DNA of 31,728 bases from an uncultured Bulleidia sp. (GTDB lineage Bacteria > Bacillota_I > Bacilli_A > Erysipelotrichales > Erysipelotrichaceae). A program made the translations under genes and the position numbers. The stretch spans positions 1 to 31,728 of the forward strand of contig CAKVIS010000019.1 in NCBI GenBank assembly GCA_934754415.1, written 5' to 3'. The notes beneath the pieces are model-generated. The model saw only the letters and a list, made by a program, of their open reading frames with translations. It was not told the origin of the DNA and made no database searches. Shown in pieces: positions 8,093 through 15,710 of the stretch (position 1 is its first letter; each line of letters starts with the position of its first letter).

Positions 8093-8105
8093 CTGGATTC
8101 CCTCC

Positions 8106-8690
8106 TTATCTTAACTCAGCGACTTTCTTGTCGCGGATCTTAGCGATGTCTTCAACAGTACGCATCTGCTTTAAAGCATCTAATGTAGCATATACTACGT
8201 TAACAGAAGTACGGCTTCCGATAACCTTGGATAATACATCAGATACACCAGCAAGTTCTAAAATAGATCTTACTGCACCACCTGCGATAACTCCAGTACC
8301 AGGAGCAGCAGGAAGTAATCTTACAGAAGCAGCACCATGCCTGCCTGTAGCAGCATGTGGAACTGTTCTGTTGTCGTCTACTAACTTAACTCTGAATACG
8401 TTCTTAGTAGCAGCTTCTTTTGCTTTCTTGATAGCATCTGGAACTTCAGCAGCTTTACCCATACCGAAGCCGATTCTACCTTTTTTGTCACCGACAACTA
8501 CAAGAGCTGCAAAACGCATTCTACGTCCACCTTTAACAGTCTTGCTTACACGGTTGATGGAGACAACTACATCTTCGAACTCAGCAGGTTCACGTCTTCT
8601 CATCTGAGGTCTGCGACCATTACGGTTTCCTCTTTCAGGACGTCCAGCTGTAGTATTTTCACGCTTTTCTGTAATGTTTTCAGTTGGCAT
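8106..8690 (-). CDS. rpsE: 30S ribosomal protein S5 with an N-terminal extension
   Basis: S5 helps to set decoding accuracy and lines the mRNA entry channel. The conserved domain begins near residue 37 (EFEDVVVSINRVSKTVKGGRRMRF) and includes GFGMGKAAEVPDAIKKA and the later PGTGVIAGGAVRSILE. The protein is 194 residues, against about 166 in Bacillus. The excess is an R-, N- and E-rich low-complexity N-terminal tail of about 30 residues. The ATG has AAGGAG at good spacing, so the tail is probably real. Confidence 0.97.
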   Translation of the reverse strand: MPTENITEKRENTTAGRPERGNRNGRRPQMRRREPAEFEDVVVSINRVSKTVKGGRRMRFAALVVVGDKKGRIGFGMGKAAEVPDAIKKAKEAATKNVFRVKLVDDNRTVPHAATGRHGAASVRLLPAAPGTGVIAGGAVRSILELAGVSDVLSKVIGSRTSVNVVYATLDALKQMRTVEDIAKIRDKKVAELR

Positions 8691-8705
8691 TGTCTATCTC
8701 CTTCC

Positions 8706-9062
8706 TTAGAACTTCAGTCCAGCTTCTCTAGCAGCTTCTGCTAAAGCCTGAACTCTTCCGTGATACACATAACCGCCACGGTCAAAACGGATTGATTCGA
8801 TGTTCTTTGCTTTGCACTTTTCAGCGATTGCAGCTCCTACCTGTTTAGCAGCTTCAATGTTTCCGCCGTTTTCAAGTTTCAGATCTAATGAGCTTACAGC
8901 ACATAATGTGTTGCCTGTTGTGTCATCAATAACCTGAGCAAAGATATGTTTGTTTGAACGGAATACGTTCAATCTTGGGCAGTCGGGAGTTCCACTGACT
9001 ACTTTACGTACACGCTTATGACGACGGATACGTTCTTCATTTTTATTTGTTTTCTTCAGCAT
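8706..9062 (-). CDS. rplR: 50S ribosomal protein L18
   Basis: L18 binds 5S rRNA in the central protuberance with L5. The 118-residue protein has the basic N-terminus KNEERIRRHKRVRKVVSGT, then RLNVFRSNKHIFAQVIDD and the C-terminal FDRGGYVYHGRVQALAEAAREAGLKF, all characteristic. Length is normal. It lies between rplF and rpsE with gaps under 20 nt. Confidence 0.97.
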   Translation of the reverse strand: MLKKTNKNEERIRRHKRVRKVVSGTPDCPRLNVFRSNKHIFAQVIDDTTGNTLCAVSSLDLKLENGGNIEAAKQVGAAIAEKCKAKNIESIRFDRGGYVYHGRVQALAEAAREAGLKF

Positions 9063-9080
9063 CTTTCTCTCTCCTTCCCA

Positions 9081-9629
9081 TTACTTTTTGCTAGAAGCTG
9101 TCTTACCTTCCTTACGACGAACAACTTCATCCACATAACGGATGCCCTTTCCTCCGTAAGGTTCTGGTTTCTTAGTAGCTCTGACAACTGCTGCAAACTG
9201 ACCAACAACCTGCTTATCGATACCAGATACGTTGATTGTGTTAGCATCAGGACAAGCAACTTCTACGCCAGTTGGAACAGTAAATTCAACTGGGTGAGAG
9301 AAACCAACGTTTAATGTCAGTTTATTACCTGCTAATGCTACACGGTAACCAATACCTACAACTTTTAATACTTTTGTGAAACCCTGATTGCAACCTTCGA
9401 TCATAGTTGCGAGCAGTGCACGTGTTGTTCCGTGCAACTGTTTTGTATGCTTTTCTTCATTTGGACGTTTAACTGTAAGAACATTTTCATTGATTTCAAT
9501 TTCCATCAATGGAGAGAAAGTCTTTGTCAGAGTTCCCTTAGGTCCTTTAACAGTCACCTCATTGCCAGCAGCAACGCTTACTTCAACGCCAGCTGGAATG
9601 GTAATCGCCTTGTTTCCGATACGTGACAT
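9081..9629 (-). CDS. rplF: 50S ribosomal protein L6
   Basis: L6 sits at the base of the L7/L12 stalk near the sarcin-ricin loop. The 182-residue protein has the duplicated fold, starts MSRIGNKAITIPAGVEV, and contains the family signature PEPYGGKGIRYVDE near residue 155. A short lysine- and serine-rich tail follows. It starts from an ATG preceded by AAAGGAT. Confidence 0.97.
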   Translation of the reverse strand: MSRIGNKAITIPAGVEVSVAAGNEVTVKGPKGTLTKTFSPLMEIEINENVLTVKRPNEEKHTKQLHGTTRALLATMIEGCNQGFTKVLKVVGIGYRVALAGNKLTLNVGFSHPVEFTVPTGVEVACPDANTINVSGIDKQVVGQFAAVVRATKKPEPYGGKGIRYVDEVVRRKEGKTASSKK

Positions 9630-9651
9630 TTCTTTTATCCTTTCTTAGTTA

Positions 9652-10050
9652 TTACCAAACATAAGCGACAACTTCGCCGCCGATGTGCTTCTTACGTGCT
9701 TCTTTATCTGTCATCATTCCTTCAGATGTAGAGATGATAGCGATTCCTAAACCATTTAATACCTTAGGAATTTCATTTCCCTTAGCATATACACGTAAAC
9801 CTGGTTTAGAGATTCTCTTGATACCACTGATAACACTCTGGCCTTCAGCGTATTTCAATGTGATGACGAGCTTCTTTTCAATGCCCTCGCCTTCTGTAGC
9901 ATAGTTAGAGATGTAACCCTCAGACTTCAAAATCTTAGCGATTTCCACTTTAACTTTGGAGTATGGAGTGACATCAACTGACTCATGACGTGCCTGTAGT
10001 CCGTTACGGATTCTACTTAGCATATCAGCAATAGGATCTGTCATATTCAT
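9652..10050 (-). CDS. rpsH: 30S ribosomal protein S8
   Basis: S8 binds helix 21 of 16S rRNA early in 30S assembly and represses the spc operon in some bacteria. This 132-residue protein begins MNMTDPIADMLSRIRNG and ends with the family motif GIAIISTSEGMMTDKEARKKHIGGEVVAYVW. Length is normal. It lies directly after rpsN. Confidence 0.97.
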   Translation of the reverse strand: MNMTDPIADMLSRIRNGLQARHESVDVTPYSKVKVEIAKILKSEGYISNYATEGEGIEKKLVITLKYAEGQSVISGIKRISKPGLRVYAKGNEIPKVLNGLGIAIISTSEGMMTDKEARKKHIGGEVVAYVW

Positions 10051-10067
10051 TACGGGTTACCTCCTTC

Positions 10068-10253
10068 TTACCAGCTTGCCTTCTTAACTCCAGGAATCTG
10101 ACCTTTGTAAGCCAATTCACGGAAGCAGATACGGCAAACCTTGTACTTTCTTAATACGGAATGTGGACGTCCACAAATCTCGCAACGTGTATATTCACGT
10201 GTGGAGAACTTCGCTGGACGAGCTTGTGAAACTTTCTTTGATGTCTTTGCCAT
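10068..10253 (-). CDS. rpsN: 30S ribosomal protein S14, zinc-binding type
   Basis: S14 is in the head of the 30S subunit. At 61 residues this is the short zinc type (type Z). It has C24-x2-C27 and C40-x2-C43 as metal ligands, and ends with the conserved GQIPGVKKASW. It stands in the standard position between rplE and rpsH. Confidence 0.97.
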   Translation of the reverse strand: MAKTSKKVSQARPAKFSTREYTRCEICGRPHSVLRKYKVCRICFRELAYKGQIPGVKKASW

Positions 10254-10267
10254 TGATGTTCTCCTCC

Positions 10268-10807
10268 TTATTTAACAAATGGCATACCTAATTCTTTTAA
10301 CAGACTGTATGCTTCTTTATTTGTCTTTGCAGATGTTACGATAACAATATCCAACCCTCTTACCTTAGCAACTTTATCGAAGTTGATTTCAGGGAAGATC
10401 AACTGTTCCTTAACACCTAATGTGTAGTTACCACGGCCATCAAATGCTGTAGCACTAACACCACGGAAGTCTCTTACACGAGGCAGAGAAATGTTGAATA
10501 ACTTATCCAGGAATTCATACATTCTTTCTCCACGAAGTGTAACTTTACATCCGATGCTCATGCCTTCACGCAGCTTGAAGTTCGCAATGGACTTCTTAGC
10601 CTTTGTGATAACTGGCTTTTGACCAGCAATTTCTGTTAATTCAGCAACTGCTTCTTCTAAAGCCTTAGGATTGGCAATAGCATCACCGACACCCATATTT
10701 AATACAACTTTTTCAAGTTTAGGACATTCCATTACAGAAGAGTAACCGAATTCCTTCATGAGGGAAGGCTTAACTGTTTCAACATATTTCTGTTCTAAAC
10801 GGTTCAT
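10268..10807 (-). CDS. rplE: 50S ribosomal protein L5
   Basis: L5 binds 5S rRNA and contacts the P-site tRNA. The 179-residue protein has the family sequences VVLNMGVGDA (about 31-40) and the LPRVRDFRGV stretch near residue 90, and ends at ELGMPFVK. Its ATG shares one base with the TAA of rplX, so translation is probably coupled. Confidence 0.97.
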   Translation of the reverse strand: MNRLEQKYVETVKPSLMKEFGYSSVMECPKLEKVVLNMGVGDAIANPKALEEAVAELTEIAGQKPVITKAKKSIANFKLREGMSIGCKVTLRGERMYEFLDKLFNISLPRVRDFRGVSATAFDGRGNYTLGVKEQLIFPEINFDKVAKVRGLDIVIVTSAKTNKEAYSLLKELGMPFVK

Positions 10808-11127
10808 TATTTCTTCTCCTCCTTAACTACATTACCGGATTTCTTGAAGACTCTGACTTTTTTGCCATCTTCAAATTTGAAACCTACACGGCTGGCACTC
10901 TTAGCTTTTCTGTCATAGAGCATGACATTTGAAGCATCAATCTTTGCTTCATGTTCAACGACGCCACCTTCTGGATTAGCCTGACTTGGCTTCAGAGACT
11001 TCTTAACCATGTTGACACCTTCAACAATGATTTTGTTCTCTTTAGGGAATACTTTTGTTACTGTAGAAACAGTTCCCTTGTAATGGCCGCTGATTACCTT
11101 GACTTCATCACCTGTCTTGATTTTCAT
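10807..11127 (-). CDS. rplX: 50S ribosomal protein L24
   Basis: L24 starts 50S assembly and lies at the tunnel exit. From the ATG at 11127 it has 106 residues, beginning MKIKTGDEVKVISGHYKGTV, a KOW motif. An upstream in-frame start would add 14 unrelated residues and overlap rplN, while the chosen ATG has a GGAGGAG site a few bases before it. The C-terminus is lysine-rich. Confidence 0.96.
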   Translation of the reverse strand: MKIKTGDEVKVISGHYKGTVSTVTKVFPKENKIIVEGVNMVKKSLKPSQANPEGGVVEHEAKIDASNVMLYDRKAKSASRVGFKFEDGKKVRVFKKSGNVVKEEKK

Positions 11128-11140
11128 CTCGGGCTCCTCC

Positions 11141-11509
11141 TTATAGTACTTCCGGTGCCAGAGACACAATCTTCATGAAACCTGCATCACGAATTTCACG
11201 TGCTACTGGGCCGAAGATACGTGTTCCTGTCGGAGTCTGATCATCTTTAATAATTACAGCTGCGTTATCATCGAATTTGATGTAAGAGCCGTTTTCACGT
11301 CTGACGCCATAAACAGTACGAACGATAACTGCTTTAACGACCTGACCTTCTTTAACAGTTCCGTTAGGAGCTGCATGTTTTACTGCGCAAACAACGATGT
11401 CACCGATGTTAGCTCTCTTACGACGGCTACCACCTAAGCAACGGATAACTAATAGTTCCTTAGCACCGGTATTGTCTGCAACGTGTAATCTACTTTCATT
11501 CTGAATCAT
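11141..11509 (-). CDS. rplN: 50S ribosomal protein L14
   Basis: L14 forms a bridge to the 30S subunit beside L19. The 122-residue protein begins MIQNESRLHVADNTGAKELLVIRCLGG and ends PVAREIRDAGFMKIVSLAPEVL, both strongly conserved. It begins the spc part of the block but has only about 20 nt before it, so read-through from rpsQ is expected. Confidence 0.97.
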   Translation of the reverse strand: MIQNESRLHVADNTGAKELLVIRCLGGSRRKRANIGDIVVCAVKHAAPNGTVKEGQVVKAVIVRTVYGVRRENGSYIKFDDNAAVIIKDDQTPTGTRIFGPVAREIRDAGFMKIVSLAPEVL

Positions 11510-11529
11510 GTGCTTTTCCTCCCGATGTC

Positions 11530-11793
11530 TTAAAGAATGACTGCTTTTTCAACGATTCTTACTAATCTGAAGTGCTTATCCTTGGATAATGGACGAGTTT
11601 CCATTACTTCTACGATATCACCGATCTTAGCTTCGTTGTTTTCGTCATGAGCTTTAAATTTAGTTGTGAACTTAACGTGTCTTCCGTATAAAGGATGGCG
11701 CTTCGTGGTGTTGATTTCAACGACGATTGTTTTGTCCATCTTATCGGAGACGACAGTTCCGCGTAAGACCTTACGTGCGTTTCTTTCTGCCAT
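11530..11793 (-). CDS. rpsQ: 30S ribosomal protein S17
   Basis: S17 is an early 16S-binding protein with an OB fold. The 87-residue product has RGTVVSDKMDKTIVVEI, then KRHPLYGR and the ETRPLSKDKHFRLVRIVEKA end that defines the family. Start and length agree with homologues. It is the last gene of the S10 part. Confidence 0.97.
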   Translation of the reverse strand: MAERNARKVLRGTVVSDKMDKTIVVEINTTKRHPLYGRHVKFTTKFKAHDENNEAKIGDIVEVMETRPLSKDKHFRLVRIVEKAVIL

Positions 11794-11808
11794 GTCTTAT
11801 GCCCTCCT

Positions 11809-12009
11809 TTACTTTGCCTCTGCATTAGCACGTTCTGTAAGAACTGTCTTAATGCGGGCAATTGTCTTCTTGATATCTTTAATGCGGCTAGGATTTTCAA
11901 GGTTTCCTGTAGCTTGCGCAAAACGTAAGTTATAGAGTTCCTCTTTTAGGGATGTGACTTCCTTTTCGAGTTCTTCGTTACTTAGATCTCTGATTTCTTT
12001 CACATTCAT
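11809..12009 (-). CDS. rpmC: 50S ribosomal protein L29
   Basis: L29 is a two-helix protein at the tunnel exit, where it docks trigger factor and SRP together with L23. The 66 residues begin MNVKEIRDLSNEELEKEV and include NLRFAQATGNLENPSRI, the family signature. It is 2 nt after rplP, and the rplP end supplies its ribosome binding site (GGAGG). Confidence 0.96.
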   Translation of the reverse strand: MNVKEIRDLSNEELEKEVTSLKEELYNLRFAQATGNLENPSRIKDIKKTIARIKTVLTERANAEAK

Positions 12010-12011
12010 AC

Positions 12012-12431
12012 TTATTTAACCTCCTGGCCTTTTTTAACGAAACGTGTCTTGACACAAAGTTTGTTTGCAGCAAGTCTTAACGCTTCTCTGGCAACCGCTT
12101 CATCAACGCCTGCGATTTCGAATAAGATTCTGCCCTTCTGAACAACGGCTACCCAATGATCAGGAGAACCCTTACCGGAACCCATACGTACTTCGAGTGG
12201 TTTCTTTGTTTTTGCTAACTGTGGGAACACTTTAATCCAAACCTGTCCACCACGGTTCATATAACGTGTCATAGCGATACGTGCAGCTTCGATCTGAGCG
12301 CTGCTTACATAAGCACCTTCATCAGCAACTAATCCGTATTCACCAAAAGCTAATTCACGACCAGCTTTTGCTCTTCCTTCATAGGATAAACGATGAGGTC
12401 TTCTGTATTTGACTCTCTTTGGCATTAACAT
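12012..12431 (-). CDS. rplP: 50S ribosomal protein L16
   Basis: L16 contacts the A-site tRNA and 5S rRNA region. The 139-residue protein starts MLMPKRVKYRRPHRL, contains FGEYGLVA and ends in the usual basic helix. The conserved GKGSPDHWVAVVQKGRILFE is near residue 85. Its ATG overlaps the rpsC stop by one base (TAATG), which points to coupled translation. Confidence 0.97.
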   Translation of the reverse strand: MLMPKRVKYRRPHRLSYEGRAKAGRELAFGEYGLVADEGAYVSSAQIEAARIAMTRYMNRGGQVWIKVFPQLAKTKKPLEVRMGSGKGSPDHWVAVVQKGRILFEIAGVDEAVAREALRLAANKLCVKTRFVKKGQEVK

Positions 12432-13234
12432 TAGTCGTTACCTCCTTCTGTTGCAGCAGGAGCTTCAGCCTTTACAGCTTCAGCTGCTGGACGGCGGTTG
12501 TTGAAGCGACGGTTGTTGCTTCTACGGTTGCCTTTACGTGCATCTCTTGGGTTACGTGCAGGAGCTTCAGGTTCTTTAACCATTTCACCAGGCATAACTT
12601 CACCACGGCAAATCCAAACCTTAACACCTAACTTACCATATGTTGTCTGAGCTTCACAGCTAGCATAGTCGATGTCGGAACGTAATGTATGTAAAGGTAC
12701 GACACCCTTGGAATAACCTTCCTGACGAGCGATTTCAGCACCACCTAAACGGCCTTTTGCCAAAGTCTTGATACCTTTTGCTCCAGCTCTTAATGTAGCT
12801 GTAATAGCCTGTTTCTGAGCTACACGGAAAGACTGACGGTTTTCTAACTGTTCGCAGATCTTACGAGCTACTAAGTGAGCATCTAAGTCTGGGTTAGCAA
12901 CTGCAACAACGTCAACCTTAACGTTCTTACCGTTTGTAATCTTAGCTAAAGCTTTCTTTGTAGCTTCAATCTTTTCAGGCTTGCCTTCAGCAGATTTACC
13001 AATTGCTGCACCTGGTCTAGCGCAACGGATGATAACTCTGACATTCTTCTTACCTGCACGTTCAATTTCAACGTGAGAAATGTAAGCATCTTTTAAGTTC
13101 TTTTCTAAGTACTTACGGATCTTAGCGTCTTCGTTCAGAAGATCACCATAATTTGCTTTGTCAGCGTACCATCTGGACTCCCAGTCACGGATGACACCAA
13201 CACGCATGCCAATTGGGCTAACTTTCTGTCCCAT
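12431..13234 (-). CDS. rpsC: 30S ribosomal protein S3 with a long C-terminal tail
   Basis: S3 lines the mRNA entry tunnel and is part of the ribosomal helicase with S4 and S5. The N-terminus MGQKVSPIGMRVGVIRDWESRW and the type 2 KH domain (VIIRCARPGAAIGK near 68-82) are clear. The core ends near residue 218. About 50 further residues follow, first R- and N-rich, then A- and E-rich. The total of 267 exceeds the roughly 218 of Bacillus. Confidence 0.97.
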   Translation of the reverse strand: MGQKVSPIGMRVGVIRDWESRWYADKANYGDLLNEDAKIRKYLEKNLKDAYISHVEIERAGKKNVRVIIRCARPGAAIGKSAEGKPEKIEATKKALAKITNGKNVKVDVVAVANPDLDAHLVARKICEQLENRQSFRVAQKQAITATLRAGAKGIKTLAKGRLGGAEIARQEGYSKGVVPLHTLRSDIDYASCEAQTTYGKLGVKVWICRGEVMPGEMVKEPEAPARNPRDARKGNRRSNNRRFNNRRPAAEAVKAEAPAATEGGND

Positions 13235-13249
13235 TCTGATCTTCCTCCC

Positions 13250-13585
13250 TTATCTTTCGTCACTCACTACAACAGTGATATGACTTGTTCTCTTTAAAAT
13301 CTGAGCTGCATTACCCTTAGCTCTTGGCATGAATCTCTTCATAACCATACCTTCATCAGCATAGCATGCCTTGATGTATAAGCTGCTTGGGTCCAGCTGG
13401 AAATTGTGAGCTGCATCAGCTGCAGCTGTCTTAACTACTTTGTATACTGCTTTGGCAGCTAAGTTCGGTGTGAACTCAAGGATTGCCAATGCTTCGTCGA
13501 CACTTTTGCCTCTTACAAGATCTAATACAAGTCTTGCTTTACGAGGAGTGACACGAACAGTTTTTGCTGTTGACTTTACTTCCAT
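13250..13585 (-). CDS. rplV: 50S ribosomal protein L22
   Basis: L22 has a beta-hairpin that lines the exit tunnel where macrolides act. The 111-residue protein has VRVTPRKARLVLDLVRGKSVDEALAIL near the start and the hairpin and tail sequence KRFMPRAKGNAAQILKRTSHITVVVSD. No deletion is seen in the hairpin. It lies between rpsS and rpsC. Confidence 0.97.
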   Translation of the reverse strand: MEVKSTAKTVRVTPRKARLVLDLVRGKSVDEALAILEFTPNLAAKAVYKVVKTAAADAAHNFQLDPSSLYIKACYADEGMVMKRFMPRAKGNAAQILKRTSHITVVVSDER

Positions 13586-13596
13586 GTTTGTCCTCC

Positions 13597-13866
13597 TTAC
13601 GCTGCCTTGTCACTACCGTGACCACCGAATTTTCTTGTTGGTACGAATTCACCAAGTTTGTGACCTACCATATCTTCTGTTACATAGACAGGAACGTGTT
13701 CTTTACCGTTGTGCACAGCGAATGTATGTTCCACAAAGCTTGGGAAAATAGTTGAACGACGTGACCATGTCTTAATTACATCATGCTTATTGGCTTTGTT
13801 CTGTTCTTCAACCTTTTTTAACAGGTATGCATCACAGAAAGGTCCTTTTTTAACACTTCTTGACAT
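13597..13866 (-). CDS. rpsS: 30S ribosomal protein S19
   Basis: S19 in the 30S head touches the A-site finger of the 50S. The 89 residues start MSRSVKKGPFCDAYLLKKV and include TWSRRSTIFPSFVEHTFAVHNG and GHKLGEFVPTRKFGGH, the family signature. Length is standard. Confidence 0.97.
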   Translation of the reverse strand: MSRSVKKGPFCDAYLLKKVEEQNKANKHDVIKTWSRRSTIFPSFVEHTFAVHNGKEHVPVYVTEDMVGHKLGEFVPTRKFGGHGSDKAA

Positions 13867-13887
13867 CTTAATCTCTCTCCTTTCAGC

Positions 13888-14724
13888 TTACTTTCCGTTG
13901 CGTCTTCTAACGATCAGGTTGTTGCTCTTCTTCTTAGGATTACGTGTCTTAACGCCCATAGCTTTCTTACCCCATGGAGTCATTGGAGACTTACGTCCTA
14001 CAGGAGCTCTACCTTCACCACCACCGTGTGGGTGATCACAAGGGTTCATAGCAGAACCACGAACTGTTGGACGGATACCCATCCATCTGGATCTACCAGC
14101 TTTACCTAAGTTAACCAGGTTCCAGTCACCGTTACCTACGGAACCAACTGTTGCACGGCAGTTAGCTAATACTTTACGAACTTCACCGGACATTAATCTT
14201 AATGTGCAGTATTTGCCTTCGAAACCAAGAATCTGAGCGGAAGAACCAGCAGCTCTTGCCATCTGTCCACCCTTACCAGGAACTAATTCAACGTTGTGAA
14301 CTGTAGTGCCTTCAGGGATGTTTCTTAATTCCATTGCATTACCTGGCTTAATATCTACTGCTTCACCAGATACGATTGTGTCACCAACTTTTAATTCAGC
14401 TGGACATAAGATGTATCTCTTTTCACCATCTAAGTAGTGAATTAAAGCAATGTTAGCTGTTCTGTTTGGATCGTATTCGATACCAGCAACTTTTCCAGGA
14501 ACTGTATCTTTATTTCTCTTGAAGTCGATAATTCTGTACTTCTGCTTGACGCCTCCGCCCTGATGACGAGTCATGATGCGTCCAGTATTGTTTCTACCAC
14601 CTTTTTTATTTAATGGAGCTAACAGAGACTTTTCTGGAGTGGATTTTGTAATTCTTCCACGGTTGTCCAGAGTAGACATATTTCTGCGTCCATTACTGGT
14701 TGGCTTATACTTAATAATTGCCAT
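13888..14724 (-). CDS. rplB: 50S ribosomal protein L2
   Basis: L2 is one of the largest primary 23S-binding proteins and is needed for subunit joining and peptidyl transfer. The 278-residue protein ends with the diagnostic NPCDHPHGGGEGRAPVG, including the conserved histidine near residue 230, and then a basic tail. Length is typical. It starts 58 nt after rplW, with a GAAAGGAAAAG site. Confidence 0.98.
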   Translation of the reverse strand: MAIIKYKPTSNGRRNMSTLDNRGRITKSTPEKSLLAPLNKKGGRNNTGRIMTRHQGGGVKQKYRIIDFKRNKDTVPGKVAGIEYDPNRTANIALIHYLDGEKRYILCPAELKVGDTIVSGEAVDIKPGNAMELRNIPEGTTVHNVELVPGKGGQMARAAGSSAQILGFEGKYCTLRLMSGEVRKVLANCRATVGSVGNGDWNLVNLGKAGRSRWMGIRPTVRGSAMNPCDHPHGGGEGRAPVGRKSPMTPWGKKAMGVKTRNPKKKSNNLIVRRRNGK

Positions 14725-14782
14725 TTCTCTTTTCCTTTCGCATGTTATCCGGAGATAGCGTATTCCTCCGATAAATTACCAA

Positions 14783-15070
14783 TTAGTCTTGGTTAAATAC
14801 ATCAATTGTCTGTCCTTCCGGTAACTTGACCATAGCCTTCTTAATGGACTTTGTCATTCCGGAATAACGACCAACTCTTCTGAGCTTGGATTTTGTATTG
14901 GATACATTTACAGCCAGAGGTTTGATGCCATAGATTTCCTTAACTGCCTGAGCAATGGAAACCTTGTTTGCTTTTTTAGATACTTCAAACACAATCCAGT
15001 TACCGTTCTGAGACATCTTAGTTGTCTTTTCAGTAATGATTGGTCTTACGATAATGTCACGAGCGTTCAT
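14783..15070 (-). CDS. rplW: 50S ribosomal protein L23
   Basis: L23 sits at the tunnel exit and is the docking site for trigger factor and SRP. The 95-residue product begins MNARDIIVRPIITEKTT and contains KKANKVSIAQAVKEIYGI and VNTKSKLRRVGRY-like motifs. Its start overlaps the rplD stop in an ATGA arrangement, so the two are translationally coupled. Confidence 0.97.
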   Translation of the reverse strand: MNARDIIVRPIITEKTTKMSQNGNWIVFEVSKKANKVSIAQAVKEIYGIKPLAVNVSNTKSKLRRVGRYSGMTKSIKKAMVKLPEGQTIDVFNQD

Positions 15071-15699
15071 TCTGCGAAAACCTCCCCTGCCTTAGCGACA
15101 GCAGTTTCTGTGAATACGATCTTGTCTGCATTAGCAATGTCATAGACATTTAACTGAGAAACTGTAACAACTGTAGCGTTAGGAATGTTTCTCATGGATA
15201 AGAATGCATTGTCGAAATCTTCAGAAGCGTCAGCTACGAATAATGTTTTACGATCGAAACCGAATGCATTTAATAATGCAACAGCTTTCTTAGTCTTGAT
15301 TTCATCGAAGTTGATGTTTTCGATAACTCTCAAGTTGTTGTCAGCTACTTTTTCACTTAAAGCAGAACGGAATGCAAGTCTTCTGACTTTGCGGTTCATC
15401 TTTAAGTTGTACTTTCTTGGATGTGGGCCGAATGCGATTGCGCCATGTCTCCACTGTGTAGCACGTGTGGAACCCTGACGAGCACGACCTGTACCCTTCT
15501 GACGGAATGGTTTCTTACCGGATCCGCTTACTTCAGATCTTGTCTTTGTGGAATGTGTTCCCTGTCTTAGACCTGCTAAATAAACAAGAACTGCATCATA
15601 GATTGACTGCTGATTTGGTTCGATTCCGAATACAGCATCATTTAATTCAACCTGCTTTACAACTGCAGCTTCCTGATTGTATACATCAATCTGTGCCAT
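15067..15699 (-). CDS. rplD: 50S ribosomal protein L4
   Basis: L4 reaches into the exit tunnel and in some bacteria represses the S10 operon. The tunnel loop KKPFRQKGTGRARQGSTRATQWRHG lies near residues 62-87 and is followed by the conserved VRRLAFRSALSEK. The 210-residue length is normal. The gene follows rplC by 11 nt with a GGAGG site. Confidence 0.97.
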   Translation of the reverse strand: MAQIDVYNQEAAVVKQVELNDAVFGIEPNQQSIYDAVLVYLAGLRQGTHSTKTRSEVSGSGKKPFRQKGTGRARQGSTRATQWRHGAIAFGPHPRKYNLKMNRKVRRLAFRSALSEKVADNNLRVIENINFDEIKTKKAVALLNAFGFDRKTLFVADASEDFDNAFLSMRNIPNATVVTVSQLNVYDIANADKIVFTETAVAKAGEVFAE

Positions 15700-15710
15700 T
15701 GTAGTCCTCC

